Below, in pieces: positions 63,138-64,000 of a DNA stretch of 64,000 nt. The notes below the pieces were generated by a model that had not been told where the DNA came from, searched no databases, and was given only the letters and a program-made list of their open reading frames with translations. Numbering within the stretch: position 1 is the first letter of the stretch; each line of letters begins with the position of its first letter. Source of the stretch: Vibrio penaeicida (lineage in GTDB: Bacteria > Pseudomonadota > Gammaproteobacteria > Enterobacterales > Vibrionaceae); contig NZ_BFAQ01000028.1 of assembly GCF_002933855.1 (NCBI RefSeq), positions 157,587-221,586 of the forward strand. The letters run 5' to 3'. The translations under genes and the position numbers were made by a program.

Positions 63138-63166
63138 TTGAGTTTTTTAACATTCATATTTATAAA
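63138..63166 (+). promoter_or_regulatory. Promoter of the small CxxC gene
   Basis: TTGAGT (63138-63143) and TATAAA (63161-63166) are 17 bases apart, 58 bases before the start codon, a good sigma-70 promoter. Confidence 0.6.
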
Positions 63167-63224
63167 ACCAAGTAACAACCCTTTGGCGCTTTCTACCCTC
63201 ATTTTCTCACCAAAGGACAAATAG

Positions 63225-63461
63225 ATGACGGAATGGTCTGCCGAACAGTATTGCAATACGTGCCGAAAAACGACATCACATACAGAAACCTTGGTACGCA
63301 AGCCAAGTAGTTATGACAGAGATGTTTCATTACTGGGCAGAATAAAGCTCTCTCTTCATACCATTATTAATGGCGGCAGTTACTACGATATGGATCGCTA
63401 TGTCACTTGTAAAACGTGCCATACAAAAGAGCTAAAGAATCAGGGTAACGAATTCGAATAG
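63225..63461 (+). CDS. Small protein with two CxxC motifs, unknown function
   Basis: The 78-residue product has CNTC near residue 10 and CKTC near residue 63, spaced like a zinc ribbon split by an insert containing a hydrophobic segment (LLGRIKLSLHTIINGG). No characterised family is recognised. A good ribosome site (AAAGGAC), a well-formed sigma-70 promoter and a terminator that it shares with tktA support it as a real gene. It lies on the plus strand inside the minus-strand tktA-epd-pgk-fbaA cluster. Metal binding is inference. Confidence 0.72.
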   Translation: MTEWSAEQYCNTCRKTTSHTETLVRKPSSYDRDVSLLGRIKLSLHTIINGGSYYDMDRYVTCKTCHTKELKNQGNEFE

Positions 63462-63470
63462 ACATAAAAA

Positions 63471-63500
63471 AAAACCGAACCAGAGATGGTTCGGTTTTTT
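63471..63500. terminator. Bidirectional terminator between the CxxC gene and tktA
   Basis: AAAACCGAACCA-GAGA-TGGTTCGGTTTTTT, an 8-bp GC-rich stem with A and T runs on both sides, serves both convergent genes. Confidence 0.88.
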
Positions 63501-63521
63501 CTTTATAGGCTTGGGAGGTGG

Positions 63522-64000
63522 TTACGCCAACAGTTCGTTAGCGGTCTCGACTACGTTTTCAACCGTAAAGCCGAACATCTTGAACAGTTCGCCTGCTGGT
63601 GCAGATTCACCAAACGTTGTCATACCGATGATACGACCGTCAAAGCCGACGTACTTGTACCAGAAGTCAGCAATACCCGCTTCCACTGCAATACGAGCAG
63701 TCACGTCTGAAGGCAGTACCGATTCACGGTAAGCGGCGTCTTGCTTGTCGAACGCATCCGTTGAAGGCATAGATACTACGCGTACTTTCTTACCTGCTGC
63801 AGTCAGTTGCGCTGCGGCTTCGATGGTTAGCTCAACTTCAGAACCCGTTGCAATCAAGATAAGCTCTGGCTTGCCATCGCTGTCTTTCAGGATGTAGCCG
63901 CCTTTGGCAATGTCAGCCACTTGCGTAGCATTACGCTCTTGCTGTGCTAGGTTCTGACGAGAGAAGATAAGCGCCGTTGGACCATCTCTGCGTTCGATAG
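63522..64000 (-). CDS. tktA: Transketolase (partial, N-terminus beyond window)
   Basis: Only the last 159 residues are inside the window: the C-terminal transketolase domain with ALIFSRQNLAQQERN, GGYILKDSDGKPELILIATGSEVEL and the end MTTFGESAPAGELFKMFGFT (given in parts). Transketolase transfers two-carbon units in the pentose phosphate pathway and supplies erythrose 4-phosphate, the substrate of Epd encoded downstream. The frame runs to the right edge without a stop. Confidence 0.95.
   Translation of the reverse strand, partial: IERRDGPTALIFSRQNLAQQERNATQVADIAKGGYILKDSDGKPELILIATGSEVELTIEAAAQLTAAGKKVRVVSMPSTDAFDKQDAAYRESVLPSDVTARIAVEAGIADFWYKYVGFDGRIIGMTTFGESAPAGELFKMFGFTVENVVETANELLA

Overview
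This window reads as a chromosomal segment of a Vibrio species. RpoS, RelA, FtsB, IspD, enolase and the RpoE-RseABC proteins are all of gammaproteobacterial type and Vibrio-like in sequence, and the gene orders mutS / rpoS-nlpD-pcm-surE-truD-ispF-ispD-ftsB / eno-pyrG-mazG-relA-rlmD / barA, acpS-pdxJ-recO-era-rnc-lepB-lepA-rseCBA-rpoE / nadB, zapA-ssrS-fau / rpiA / serA and tktA-epd-pgk-fbaA are those of enterics and vibrios. The species cannot be fixed from sequence reading alone. No tRNA, rRNA, CRISPR array or complete insertion sequence was seen.

The left end (1-9514) is the accessory part. A minus-strand operon of five genes encodes, in transcription order, an OB-fold membrane protein (YqiJ/NfeD type), a flotillin (YqiK type), a 1623-residue coiled-coil AAA+ ATPase, a single-HKD phospholipase-D-fold protein and a TelA-family protein cut by the window edge. 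It sits next to mutS, a place that is variable between strains in many gammaproteobacteria. It looks like one membrane-anchored machine and is the best candidate here for a poorly described system.

From 9.8 to 30.3 kb the content is housekeeping and global regulation: mismatch repair (mutS), a small lipoprotein, the stationary-phase sigma factor with its partners, isoprenoid and division genes, enolase, CTP synthase, MazG, the (p)ppGpp synthetase RelA, the 23S rRNA methylase RlmD and the hybrid kinase BarA (VarS in vibrios). An ERIC-type palindromic repeat lies between mazG and relA. At 30.4-33.7 kb an outer-membrane barrel, a small PstS-like periplasmic protein and a membrane GGDEF protein form a tight three-gene unit that looks like an envelope-to-c-di-GMP module.

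From 33.7 to 43.3 kb runs the minus-strand block acpS to rpoE (pyridoxine, lipid carrier, recombination, ribosome and RNA processing, protein export, envelope stress). A 281-bp MITE-like element separates pdxJ from acpS. nadB, the sdhE-ygfX pair and ygfZ follow. The 557-bp gap at 47.6-48.1 kb holds a CRP-like site, a likely small RNA gene with a strong terminator and a Pho-box-like promoter in front of ytfK. The ubiquinone hydroxylase genes ubiI-ubiH with ygfB diverge from zapA-6S RNA-fau, then come rpiA and serA (with a near-perfect PurR box), a SIMPL-domain protein, the argP/argO pair, a second YbaK-like gene, mscS and the glycolytic cluster fbaA-pgk-epd-tktA, which contains a small CxxC protein gene on the other strand and a LacI-family type operator in the fbaA promoter.
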